A DNA stretch of 64,000 bases, from assembly GCA_022414725.1 (NCBI GenBank), contig CM039462.1, positions 100,026,838-100,090,837 on the forward strand. Direction: 5' to 3'. This DNA comes from Microglena sp. YARC. Lineage: Eukaryota > Chlorophyta > Chlorophyceae > Chlamydomonadales > Chlamydomonadaceae. Below are positions 20,239 through 32,000 of this stretch, piece by piece. The position numbers were made by a program, and so were the translations under genes. A model generated the notes under the pieces. That model did not search any database and was not told the DNA's origin. It saw only the letters and a program-made list of their open reading frames with translations. Every line of letters starts with the position of its first letter. Within the stretch, counting starts at the first letter, position 1.

Positions 20239-22916
20239 TACGTCGGGCTTGACTTGGTTGGAAACTGACGAGGCGCCTAGGTTCGGGTGAACCTGATTAT
20301 GAGATAGTATTTTTGTTTGACGCAATACGCGTTGAATTGACTGATGTTCGATGTTGGCGCTGCGTTCGGCGGGGGTAGGAAGCACGTATATTGCCTCGTT
20401 GTAGTGGTACCAGGAATTGGGAAGTCGGGATGAAGATGGGTGGGTGATCTTTGTGGCTGTGTAGTGCACTGCTGTTGTAGACAATTGCGAGGTGGCGTAT
20501 GACCCTGCTATTGACAGGAAATAGTAGGCGATCGGTGGGGGGTTGTTATAAGAATGTAGTCAATTCGCGTGCAATGAATTGTGTTATGTACACCGGGGGG
20601 TTGGCTTCATCTTCCATCAACCTACGCCGCACGCGCACGATTCACAATCCCTGGCTCTCGATCGCTGTCCAGGTGTGGGCGCCAGGGCAGGCCGAGCTGG
20701 CGAGCGCCCTGGCGCCCATGTGGTAAAGAGGCACCGTTTCGGTGTAGTAGTAGCTGGCGTGGCCAGCCTGGGATCCTGAACGGATAGATGGTGGCTCGAT
20801 GGGCCGAGCTGACGAATGCTTCTCTGCAGCCCTTCGACATGATGTCGAGTGCATAGTTGAATACTATGCTTGTGAAGTTGTGAACGCTCTTTAAAATACC
20901 GGTGTCTGGCACCAGATTCTCGCCGTCAGGCGAGTTTTGGACACCAGATTTTACTACTACAAGCTTCTGGCAATCTGCACCAGATTCTCGCCTGCGGACA
21001 GGTTTCAAGTTTTGATGTGTGTGATGAATGTGAGTGTGTGCTTGCGTCTGTGTAAATATTCGGGATAAATATTCGATGCCAACAACAAATGAACACAGAT
21101 ACTATAATTACGAAAAAGAAGACAGAAACAGAAATACGATACCGCATAATCACAACTTAACAAAAAAACTTGGACTATCAGATTGCCATCGTTAAATTCT
21201 TCCATGTACCTGTACTTGTTATGTAGCCATTGCCAGAATCTCCACTGAGTCAATAGGGCGGTTCCGTTCTGCTCATGGTGTTTGCTTTGCTTATCGGCTT
21301 CTTTACTTAATTTGAATTTGAATTGTTAAATGTTTTTTCAGCCAACTCGTGGTTCCTCACCATTTCCCAAATTCATGTCCCCCCATACGATAACAACGAA
21401 AACAGGTACTCATAATTCATAAAACATATTTAGCGGGTTAGACAGTCTAAAGACTTGTCCAGTTCTCTACTTCATATCTTGCTTCCAACCTTAACTTCTC
21501 CCTTTATCAGTTGAATAAAGGTCAGGACTTCCCCTGGACGTGTGGAGTGGGTGTCTTAGGCTCGGGACACTTGCAATGTGCTGCTGTTTATAGCAATATG
21601 CAGAAGTGATGATGATAACATTTCCCCTGTAAACCACCAGGAGTGACCTGGTCCCTGACAATTCGTAATGGGAACCACTATAATACTTCGAAGGACTTGT
21701 AAAAAGAACTTCGTATGATACTAGGTTTGGGCAATCTTAGAAGTTCCATTGAAACCTGACGCAGCTGGTTACATACTTGCATTTGTTTACAGCTAACATG
21801 GTGTGGGTAGCAAACCTGGCAACATAGAAGGGATCCGTTGTGGTATAAACACTGCTACATCAGACCTCTAAGTACAACCCTAGGGCCTAAGGTGTACAAC
21901 CCTAGATTACCAGGCGAGGCTACAAGAAATTTCCAATTGATGAACTGGTCCACAACAAATTCCCAACATGTGGCGCGCACGACGGAGCACCTTAGTTCGA
22001 GTGTACGCTAAACTGAACAATGTAGAAAAATCGGCATTGCTCACAAAACTCCTTACTACTTTACAAAGCTATGTTGATGTCTAACTTACAAAATATACAG
22101 GGCTCGTTATCGCCCTCATATTATAATAACCAGCAATCGTTTCTGATCCTACTGCGAACTTGTTTAGGAATCCTTCTCTCTCTTCATTGTTAAGAGCAGA
22201 TTCCATTACGAAACAAGTGTTATCTTAACCGGCTCTTTTGACACACACTAGTATATCTTACAAAAACCCGACGAGCACTAGGTACCACCCTAGCTGTGTG
22301 TAGCTAGGAGTAGCCATCTCAGACGCCTGGTGTCCAGCTACTGCCTCCCTAGCTGTTTGTAGCTGTGTAGCCGAGTGTGGCTAGGTGTGGGGAACGCAAG
22401 GCCCTAGGCAGGCAGACATTTACGTCCTGATATCATGAGGCATCCCTCTTAGTCTTTTTTTGTTTTTATGTTTTTTTAATGAATCATGAGGCTGTCCGGA
22501 CAAGAATAAGCTGATGCTGACCACCTCCACCTGGTCTCCGTAGGTGGCCCTAGAAGTCCAAGGCTGTTAAAACAAGAAGCTGATGCTGATCACCTCCACC
22601 TGGTCTCTGTAGGTGGCCCTAGCTGTCTGTACAAGAAGAAGCAGAAGCGGACCAACTCAACCTGGTATCCGTAGGTGGCCCTAGCTGTGTCACTACTATT
22701 TATTGTTTAAGCTACGCGTAGAAGCTTCTAGCCAGCTCCCTTTCCCTATCATTGAGCCAAACCTGACAGTAGCTTGTGCATCTGAAGACTGACATGACAG
22801 GCATTCAAATGCAGATGGAAAATTCAGGCATGACAATGCAGCTGGCTAAAAGCTGCCATGCGTAGCCCCCCTAATATACAGTGATAGCCACGCTGAAAGG
22901 GCATATGTTGAACCCT
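20239..22916. other. Intergenic stretch upstream of heliorhodopsin
   Basis: This lies between the heliorhodopsin start and the S26 gene stop, and should contain the heliorhodopsin promoter and 5' UTR. A minus-strand block at 20640-21000 looks moderately coding (for example HNFTSIVFNYALDIMSKG in one frame and SYYYTETVPLYHMGARALAS in another), but the two halves are in different frames with no intron long enough between them. It may be a decayed gene. A three-copy repeat of CACCTCCACCTGGTCTCCGT with GTAGGTGGCCCTAG lies at 22500-22690. The rest is unremarkable. Confidence 0.4.
22712..22870. mobile_element. Inverted-repeat element, family A
   Basis: TTTAAGCTACGCGTAGAAGC TTCTAGCCAGCTCCC on the left and GCTGGCTAAAAGCTGCCATG CGTAGCCCCC on the right are inverted. 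The interior has GCATTCAAATGCAGATG and GACATGACAGG as in the 38.0 kb copy. It lies just downstream of the S26 gene stop. Confidence 0.6.
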
Positions 22917-25339
22917 TCACTTTTCTTTGCTAGAGTCCTCCTTGCTTTCAGTATCACTCTCTGTTGCATCCTCAGGGAACAGTTTATCGACGTCCACCTC
23001 CTGCTCAAAGACTGGGCGATCCAAGACGACCGACAACACGTTATTTTTGACAGGGCCGTGCTTAGTTGCAGATGCTGCTGAGTATATGACTCGCCCCAGG
23101 ATGCTATCCATACGGATGAATCCAAATGTACGGCTGTCGATAACCTGAAAGAGCGTGACCAAATGATTCATATTTATGATCAAATGTTTGATTAGCTGTG
23201 TTCAAATATGCAGACAGTGGTTTTAAAATTCGTTGAGCCGAAGAAACAAGTTCCATGCAGCATCCAAGCGACGCAGAAATTTGGCAGTGTGTGTTGGCAA
23301 CGGAACGAAAGGTGGCAACGGAAATGTAGCTGACCAAAGCCAGTTAGTTGTGAGACAGTTGGCTGACTTGTCAGAATTCGATTTTTAGATAGTGCATCTG
23401 AAAGCTGACATGACAGGCATTCTAATGCAGATGAAAGCTTCAGGCGTGACACTGCAGCTGGCTACTAGAGATAGCTGGAAGCTGCCATGCGTAGCCCCCC
23501 CCAAAACAGTCATAGCAGGGCAAAAGGTTTCTGAGCATAGCTACACCAAGCCGACAATGATGCGTACCTGAGGTGGTCGCAAGTTCACGTTATCTGCGAG
23601 AACCCAGCAGTGCCCCTACAATCAAGAGGACGTTGGGAATGGTAAGATTGGGAAGAGCTGGCATGATATTTCTTTGCAAGCTTGAAACATTCAACATGTG
23701 CAAGACATTCAACACACCCTATCCACCCAGCTTCCAAACTTATTCTAACTTAATAATTCACTGTTTTCAGTGGTCCTTGTACCACTCTTTGAACTAGGGG
23801 GGGGGGGGGGGGGGGGAGATGATTCATTATTTTCAGTGGATACAAAATCGTGAGTGTAGATATTTGGAGGGAGTAACCCAGGCCAACCTAAGTGTGGCAA
23901 ACAGCCACATGGTAGCTTATTAGTATGGGTTAAATGTGTTCGGCACACAACAGCATACTAGTCTATATTAAATGCATTAAACAGCTTACTGGACTAGGTA
24001 AAATGTACTCGGCACACAGCAGCATACTATTATAGATTAAATGCATTAGGCCATAGCTTTTCTTTTAGGCTCGAGCAGCAGCATCTAGTCAGCACTCTGA
24101 CTCACCCACTGGGCTATGCGGTAGGATTTCAACAGGTGTACAGTACTGATGACATCTGTCCAGGTGCACTAGACTGCGTTGGGATTGGCTAGATAGACAG
24201 GCAGGGGAGCTGATTAGAAGCTGCTGCTTGTAGCAGAAAAGAAAAGCCATGTCCTAGACACATGGCAGCATACTGCCCTATATTAAATGCACACAACAGC
24301 AGACGAGTCTACATAAATGACTTCACGACAGGCTTCACAAGGATGGGATGGGTCTACAGCACAAAGCCACTCCTGGATTCATCCAAATCCCTAGGAGCTA
24401 GCCTAAGGGTTACTCCTCCTTTTTGGAATGAATGAGTCCCTCAAGATGAAAAAGGCATCACAACAGCATACGCAGCCGTGCCCCCTCCCCTCCCATACAG
24501 AGAAATTTCCCCTCCTCTCTGTTTACTAACAACCAACTAACCTTGTACATATTCCTTGATCCCCTACCTACCCTACAACGATGCTCTACTACCCCCTGCC
24601 ATGCTCTACCACCCTTACTTCTACTGCCATGCTCTACTACCCCTACAACTACAGCAATGCTACCACCCCTATTAACCACCCCTACTACCATGCAAAGTAC
24701 AATGCTTCGTTTTTTTGTTACATGATCTGTTTCAGGAGTCTCAAACCTACACAAATCCTTCCTTCTACGGAAGGGTTGAGCCCTAGACCTCCCTCGTTGC
24801 ATAAAGATCACGATATTGACGATACAACCCACCCATGCCACTAGTCATGCGTCCAGCCCAGAGGTGCAGACACCCACCTTGGGAATTTCAAAGCCCTTGT
24901 CGTCCTCGTTGTCTGAGGACATCTCAGTACCCTCCAGGGCAGCCACTCGTCGAATCATAACATGGTTGTCATCATCCGAGGGACCCAGGGGGCTCCTGAG
25001 AGCTACCACATCCCCAAGCATTATCCGCTGAGCGGTTGGTCTGGGAATTAGGCGGACAACCAACTTCTCTACAGCAAACTTATCCTCCTCCATGGCCCTG
25101 GCATTCAGGGCGGGAGACATTGCAGCCCCAGCAATGTACATGGTGGTGGTCATTTCCTTCTTCCACACCTCCTTGAATTTGTTCATCGCGCTGGAGATGG
25201 CATCAGACGGGTTCCAGCTCAAGTTCTTCGCGACCACCTGCTGGCGGTGTTGTACTATCTGGTGCGTGAACTCCTCCGCAGCACTGAAGAACTTAGCGAG
25301 CATGTAGCTTCGGCTCATTGGCTTTCCCAGGGAGGCCAT
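22917..25339 (-). CDS. S26 (IMP2-like) signal peptidase family protein, three exons, catalytic Ser/Lys absent
   Basis: Exons are complement 24878-25339, 23568-23615 and 22917-23144, all GT-AG and all phase 0, giving 245 residues. S26 boxes are clear: GAAMSPALN (71-79), LGDVVALRSP (109-118), MIRRVAALEG (128-137), GHCWVLADN (155-163) and DSRTFGFIRMDSILGRVIYS (173-192). The box that normally carries the nucleophile (GxSMxP) has Ala73, and the KRV lysine is Arg130, so classical Ser/Lys catalysis looks lost. The second exon is only 48 nt and holds box D. The acidic Ser/Glu-rich tail follows the HGPVKNN segment. I recall plant members of this S24/S26-type family with a similar RR in place of KR. 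The organelle is unknown; true family enzymes act in mitochondrial inner membranes or thylakoids. The start is the ATG at 25339; the upstream frame begins with TTG. Confidence 0.9.
23262..23390 (-). repeat. Partial family-D dispersed repeat
   Basis: AAGCGACGCAGAAATTTGGC, GGTGGCAACGGAA and GAGACAGTTGGCTGAC match the reverse complement of other family-D copies; the GC hairpin end is missing. It is inside intron 2 of the S26 gene. Confidence 0.6.
24053..24252. mobile_element. Inverted-repeat element, family A
   Basis: The left end is ATAGCTTTTCTTTTAGGCTC followed by GAGCAGCAGCATCTAGTCAGC. The right end is GCTGATTAGAAGCTGCTGCT followed by TGTAGCAGAAAAGAAAAGCCAT. The terminal inverted repeat is about 40 bp with few mismatches. 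It is in intron 1 of the S26 gene. Confidence 0.7.
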
Positions 25340-26044
25340 ATTGTCGTCGGGACGGAGAAAACAAGGGCTCAATGCAAGGAAGCTTAATCAGTGGTAGGGA
25401 CACGAATGCGTTGCAATAAAAAGAGCCCTGTACACCAAGGTGAGTCTTGCGTAATTGAGGTTGCGAAAATTACACAGCAGTCTACGAATGCGCGGAAAGG
25501 TAGACCTAATAACAACGGTGAAGGGACAGAAGGAGATGAGCGTGTGTGGGACACGGCAGCCACATAGTGAAGTCTGGGGGGCCACATAGTACAAAAAGCA
25601 GTACAGACAACGCCCCCCCTTAATCCCTCACCCAGACAGCCGGGTTCTGGACGAACCTCCTCACGAACATACGCGTCTGCCGAGGTTGGGACCCCGCCCA
25701 AGCCCAATAGCGCCAATTGCGTTTTACCTTCGCCCTTCGCGAAACGGATGCCTTTTTGGTTTCCTCACGGTTTCGAGTCCTTCAAAAAGTCAAAATATTT
25801 TCGCAGCAGCTTGTCCCCGTTGGCTGACCGGGTCCGAACCCTTCTCTTCTGCACTACTCAAGCAACAGTACACATACCAGCTAAATGTTCGTCTCTCTGC
25901 TGAGCACCAGCCTTCAATGCCATCCCTAGCGACCTCGGTATGAAACGCTGATGAGGTCTGCAAGGTAGCTCTCCGCCAAAATCAGCTATTTCCAGAGCCC
26001 TCCCCTCTTCTATCCTTATCACGGGGTCCTAACCACCCTAATCC
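25340..26044. promoter_or_regulatory. Divergent intergenic region (bidirectional promoter)
   Basis: About 700 bp separate the ATG of the minus-strand S26 gene from the proposed first ATG of the plus-strand giant gene, so both promoters must lie here if exon 1 of the latter is right. The stretch has none of the satellites that fill the rest of the window. No TATA box or known element is identifiable with confidence. Confidence 0.45.
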
Positions 26045-29000
26045 ATGCTGCGCAGCTTCTTCGACAAAGAGTTTGAAGACCTCTTTGCAACGGGTGAGAG
26101 GGACCCAGAGTGCTGTTACTGTTCCAGCAGCCATGTTATTTTTTGCCTCAGGACAGGAAGGGCAGCAGGGTTGTCCAAGGGTACATCAAAATCTTCATTT
26201 TAAGGTGTAATTGTTCCCAAAATGCAACGTTTCATGAACCAGAATCCACGTTTCATGGGCCAAGACTTCATGCCACATCTTGGCCTCGTGCCCCAATAGT
26301 CTGGCTGGTGATCAATAGTCTGGCTGGTGTATCAGTTTCGGTTTGATTACATGGCCTTTCATTTCAACCTTCAGCCTTCTCACCTCCTGCAGTCATAGTA
26401 AACGTGGGTAGTATACACATCCCTACTGCCCTACTCCACACTCCTGATTACAGAATGCCATCACACAGGTGTAGACAATTTAAAGACATGTCTAGGTCCA
26501 GATAATCAGTGTATGCACGGAACATAAGGGCCAGCCACCCAAGCAGGTGCAATTGCCCCACCTCCATCAGTAGATATGCTACCTAACACATATGCACCCA
26601 GTATGATGCTGAACATGGGTGCATGGCATTGCTGGCTTGCAATGCACTCAATCAGGTATACAGTTCAGGGGTAGCCAATTTGGCTAAAGGAACTTGACCA
26701 ACCCAAAAGAATCAAGAGAATTATAGAGAGTCAGGAGGAGCTGGATTAACTAGCAGTTTATTTCCTGGTTTCAATTAAAAGCACAACAGAGGACCTGCGA
26801 TGAAGCACTATTTAGACAGCATAACTTTGTGTTTTTCACCACACCACACCATTCCATGATACGAATCATCAAATTTTGCAGGACACTAGTAAATCAGGAC
26901 TACACCCTCTTCTGCTAGCTCTCACTCACAGAACCAAGGTTTTATTGAAGGCGCTACTTGAAGGCACAACTGCTAAATAACGCACCCCAGTTTTTTGGGC
27001 TGCTAATTTAGAGCCTTGTGGGATTGCTCTTTGAGCCCCCACAAGCTGCTAGTAGCACCCCGAAGGCTGCTAGCAGCCCCGTAGTGCTATGTGATGACAC
27101 TGGTTCATTCCCTTCAGAAATACCTAGGGATTTCAATGTATTACTGATTACTGGTCCCCAAGATATTCGGGCGATATATCATAGGATATCGTACAATATA
27201 TTGTACAATATTGTGCGGTATATCACATGATCTCGTCGACATATCTTGCGGTACCTGACAACCCTAGGCAAGGTTGACCAGCTACTTGAGCTACTCAAGC
27301 CTGATTTCAGGATTGTTGCGTAGCCATCGCATGGCAGTGCGCAAAGCAGAGAGAGCGGAGCCCGTGGGGAGGTCATGTGTTGCCATGCTACGACGAAATG
27401 AAATCCACCACCAAACACCACCAAACACTAGACACCATACGCCATCAAACACCACCAAACACTAGACATCATACGCCAGCAAACACCACCAAACACCAAA
27501 CATCAAGCACCAAACACCACCAAGCACCACCAGACACCATCAAGCACCACCAATCATCACCAAACACCACCAAGCACCACCAAACCCACACCCAAACACC
27601 ACCAGACACCATCAAGCACCACCAATCACCACCAAGCACCACCGTACCCACACCCAAATACCACCAGACCGCACCAAACACCATCAAGCACCACCAATCA
27701 CCACCAATCACCACCAAACACCACCAAGCACCACCCAACACCACCACACCCTCACCAATCCCTCACCAAACCCACCACCAAACACCACGAAACGCCACCA
27801 AACCCTCACGAAACACCAACCACCACCAAACCCTTATGCAGATGGCAGCCGATCCCAGAAGCCTGCAAACTTGGTACATGCCTATGAAGGGCTGAGGCAA
27901 AAAAGCAAGACCTCCTCAAGAACCAGCAATTTGTATTGACTTCATATACCAAACACCACCAAACCGGTACCATCAGCCTGCAGACTTGCTACATGCCTAC
28001 GAAGGGCGAAGGCAAAAAGCAAGACCTCCTCATTAAAACACTTATGCAGATGGCAGCTGTTCCTGTCAGCCTGCAGACTTGCTACATGCCTATGCAGGGC
28101 TAAGGCAAAAAAGACAGACCTTCTTAACAAGCAGCCTTTTTATTGACTTCATATACCAAACACTACCAAACACCACCAAACACTTATGCAGATGGCAGCT
28201 GTTCCTGTCAGCCTGCAGACTTGCTACATGCCTATGAAGGGCTAGGACAAAAAAGACAGACCTCCTCAAGAACCAGCAATTTGTTTTGATTTCATAAACC
28301 AAACACCATTAAATCCTTATGCAGATGGTAGCTGTTCCCAGCAGCCTGCAGACTTGCTACATGCCTATGAAGGGCTAAGGCAAAAAAGACAGACCTCCTC
28401 AAGAGCTTCCCCGGAGTAAGTTGATCCATATAGCCTTTCTTTTCAGCTACGCAGAGAAGCTTCTAGGCAGCTCCTTGAGCTGACCACTGAACTGAACCCA
28501 AATATTCCACCAGTTCTGGATAGCTGATTGTGACTGCTAATTATACTGACTAGCTAGACAATAATTGTACACACAAGAGTAAACTTATTATACAATTATT
28601 TATAATAAGTTAATTATTTATTTATACAAATCATGTATCTCATAGACCGAAATAATTGTACAAACAATAATTTATTATTACACAATTATTTATAATAAGT
28701 TAATTATTTATTTATACAGTTAGCCAGTACTTCATGGTCCACTAGGTTGCTCAAGGTTCCCAGAGTAAGTTGATCGCTCATCTATGGGTTGGGAAGTACT
28801 GTTTCGTTTGTTGTCTGCGGATGGTAGCTTCCAGCCAGCTTCAACAGCTAGCCACTGGTTCTTTACCAAAGCTTTCAGTTGCATTGACTTGACCGTAATG
28901 TCAACTTTCAGACCCTCTAACTAGCTTCAGATTTGTCCCAAGGGCGGGGGAAAGGAGCTGCCTTGAAGCTGCTACTTGTAGCCCCCAAAAGAAACAGTGT

Positions 29001-32000
29001 CGATGGCTCATCTATGGGTTGGTAAGTTGGATCTGGAGAGTGGGTGAGTGAGGAATGATAAGATGCAGAGTTTTTCTTGGCGGAGTTCCCTTTTCTGGGG
29101 TGCGGAAGGTTTGACCAAAACAGGGTCCCAGGTAGCGATCACTACTGGGAGCGGGGGAAACAAGTCCTAGGCGGCGGCCCAAGCGACGCTGAAAATTTGC
29201 GGAGAGTGTTATTGGAGCAACAGGTGGCAACAGAATCGAGCAGACCAAAGCCAGTTGGTTAAGAGACAGTTGGCTAGCGTATCGGTGTCGGTCGTCGGTC
29301 ACACAAACAAACAGACAACGGGGTGACCTGGGGGGCTCCCGCCCCCCAGAAAGGGGGGCTCCGCCAAAAAGCTCTGTTAAGATGCGTTCATGAAATTTGG
29401 ATTGGGAGCGTGAGTTGAGTGAGCAATCCTAAGAAACATTCTTGAGTGTTGGATTGGGAGATTGAGTGCCTGAGGAAGGCTAAGATGCATTCCATGATCT
29501 TGATTACCTGGTTGTCAAGTACACTATCGTAGATATGTACCTCTTATAATATGTTATTATTGTACGATATATATCATACTATTTGTATATTTTAGATACC
29601 ATACTATTTGTATATTATATCTTACAATTTTGTCAGGTACTTCACGCAATTATCTCGGGACAAGGACGATATTGACAACCCAACTCATTATTCTGCGGAT
29701 CTGTAGGAGGCTGGCAGGCCGGGCTCATGCCTTTGGCTCTCTCCCTCCTGGTGCTGTTGATCTCTTTTCACCAGCAGCAGCAGCAATGCAACGTCCACAC
29801 AGCAATGCCAGGTCGCATAAGCCTGACAGGCCGTCTGTTGGGACGGCACCAGTGCAGTCTGTACGCCTCTCTCATCCTCCTAACCCGTATCTAGGAGCTC
29901 ATTCCACCACCAGCCAACCTGGCAACATCAGCAAATTTAGCCTGCGGGGGAAGGGGCCGTCTGTCCCCACAGGCCTTGCACTGGTGAAGGACACCCCTGT
30001 GCACAACAGCTCAGTTGCTGCAGCGCGTGTGGTAGCCAGGCAAGCATCCAGACCCTCTCCAGGCCCAGACCGAGACTCCGAGGCAGCCCTAGGGAAGAAG
30101 AGGAATGGGTCAGGGGCACAAGCTGTAGTGGCCAAGGCACGTGCCAGGCCGCAGGACATGAAGGTCAACCCTTCAGCCAGACCTGCCTCAGCAAATCAGC
30201 CCGTGCCCGGTACTGCCAAGGGAAAGGTCAGCAAGAAGTCCACGCAAATTGTGAAACAGGGCGCTAATGAAAGACGCCCAACAGCTCAACACCAAAAGGC
30301 AGCGGTTACGTCTGGCTCAGGGCAGCACACATACCATGAGCATCAGCAGTATCTACAGCATCAGCAGCATCAGCAGCATCAGCAGCATCAACAACAGCAA
30401 CAGCGTCAGAGTCCAATATCAGTCGTGGGGAGGCATCTATCAGCTGAGGGCCCTGCCCGGCAGCCTGCCAACCCTTCTGCTGTACGTTCCCTGCTAGTAC
30501 ATGCCCCAGGCCCTGGATGGCGTGGCCCCATGGACACACACGCTGACGTGGTGCCTCAGCCGATACTCTTATCAGAGCAGTTCACCCTATCACCACGATC
30601 AATAAACGCAAGCCGCCATAATCAGCAGCAGAAGCACCAGGAATACCATGGCCAGGAATACCACCCCTCGAGCCAGCATCAACAGCATCAACAGCAGCAG
30701 CATCAACAGCAGCAGCAGCAGCAGCAAAGCAATGTGCGTGGCCAGCTTAGCCACGAGCGTCAAAAACATCGGTTGCAGCGGTTGAAGGAGTTAGGGGCCA
30801 ATATGCGCGGGCAGCGTCTGAGTCCCTGGGGTGGGAGCCAAGGAAGTGAAGAAGCAGATGAGACCTCAGAATTAATCAGCCTCATGCAGTACCAAGGTGA
30901 GTGAGCCAAATGGACAAGGTTAGTAATAAATAATCAGCCTCATGCAGTTCTAAGATGTATTAGTAATCAATAATCAGCCTCATGCAGTTCTAAGATGTAC
31001 TAGTAATAAATAATCAGCCTCATGCAGTGCCAAGGCGAGTGAGCCAAATGGACAAGGTTAGTAATAAATAATCAGCCTCATGCAGTTCTAAGATGTATTA
31101 GTAATCAATAATCAGCCTCATGCAGTTCTAAGATGTACTAGTAATAAATAATCAGCCTCATGCAGTGCCAAGGCGAGTGAGCCAAATGGACAAGGTTAGT
31201 AATTAATATTCAGTCTCATGCAGTTCTACGATGTATTAGTAATAAATAATCAGCCTCATGCAGTGCCAAGGTGAGTGAGCCAAATGGACAAGGTTAGTAA
31301 ATAATCAGCCTCATGCAGTACCAAGGTGAGTGAGCCAAATAGATGCAACTATGTGTTGGGGGTAGGGGTGGGTGGTGGTGTAGGGGGAGGGGGGGGGGGG
31401 GGGGGCAGTTGTACGTTTGGGGTGTTTGTGTGTGTGTGTGGGTGGGGGTAGGGATGCAGCTGTTCGTTGGTGCGAAGGTGGGTGGATACGGTTATAACGA
31501 TTCTAGAACAACAATCTTGTGATGGCTGCTGGGCCATTGCGTCTGATTCAATTACATGCTGTGAAGTTGGATTGGATTGCCTGCTGAGGAGTCAGGATTG
31601 GGTGTGTGTGTGAGGGTGTGTGTGGGGTGGGGGGTGGGGGTGGGGGGTCATAGCTTGTGATGGCTGCTGCGCCATTGCGTCTGTAGAATCCCTAAACATG
31701 CATGGTTCATGGGTGAGTGGATTAATAGATGGATTGGTGGGTGGGTGCAAAGGAGCTGCCTAGAAGCTGCTGCTTGTCGCTGACAAGAAAAGCAATTTTT
31801 GCGATGGTCATGATCTGATTGGCCTTGCATGGCTGACCTCTGATTTAGTTTATTGATTAAGAGAATTGCAGACACCCCTTCACCTGCCCCCACCCCCATC
31901 CACCCTCCCCCATCCACCCACCCACCCAGCTTCAACACAGCTTTAACACAGCTTTCTAACTTGATCTAACTTGATCCTCATTATCTGATTGAACCTGCAG

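Noticed and set aside
20239..20484. Longer heliorhodopsin N-terminus
   Set aside because: The upstream frame starts with TTG and would add 82 residues of non-membrane sequence atypical of the family; the ATG at 20238 is preferred.
20622..21008. Possible gene on the minus strand
   Set aside because: Coding-like pieces lie in two frames with no credible intron or start; kept only as a remark on the intergenic stretch.
27377..27895. 172-codon His/Thr/Pro frame
   Set aside because: A CACCAAACACC microsatellite inside intron 1 of the giant gene.
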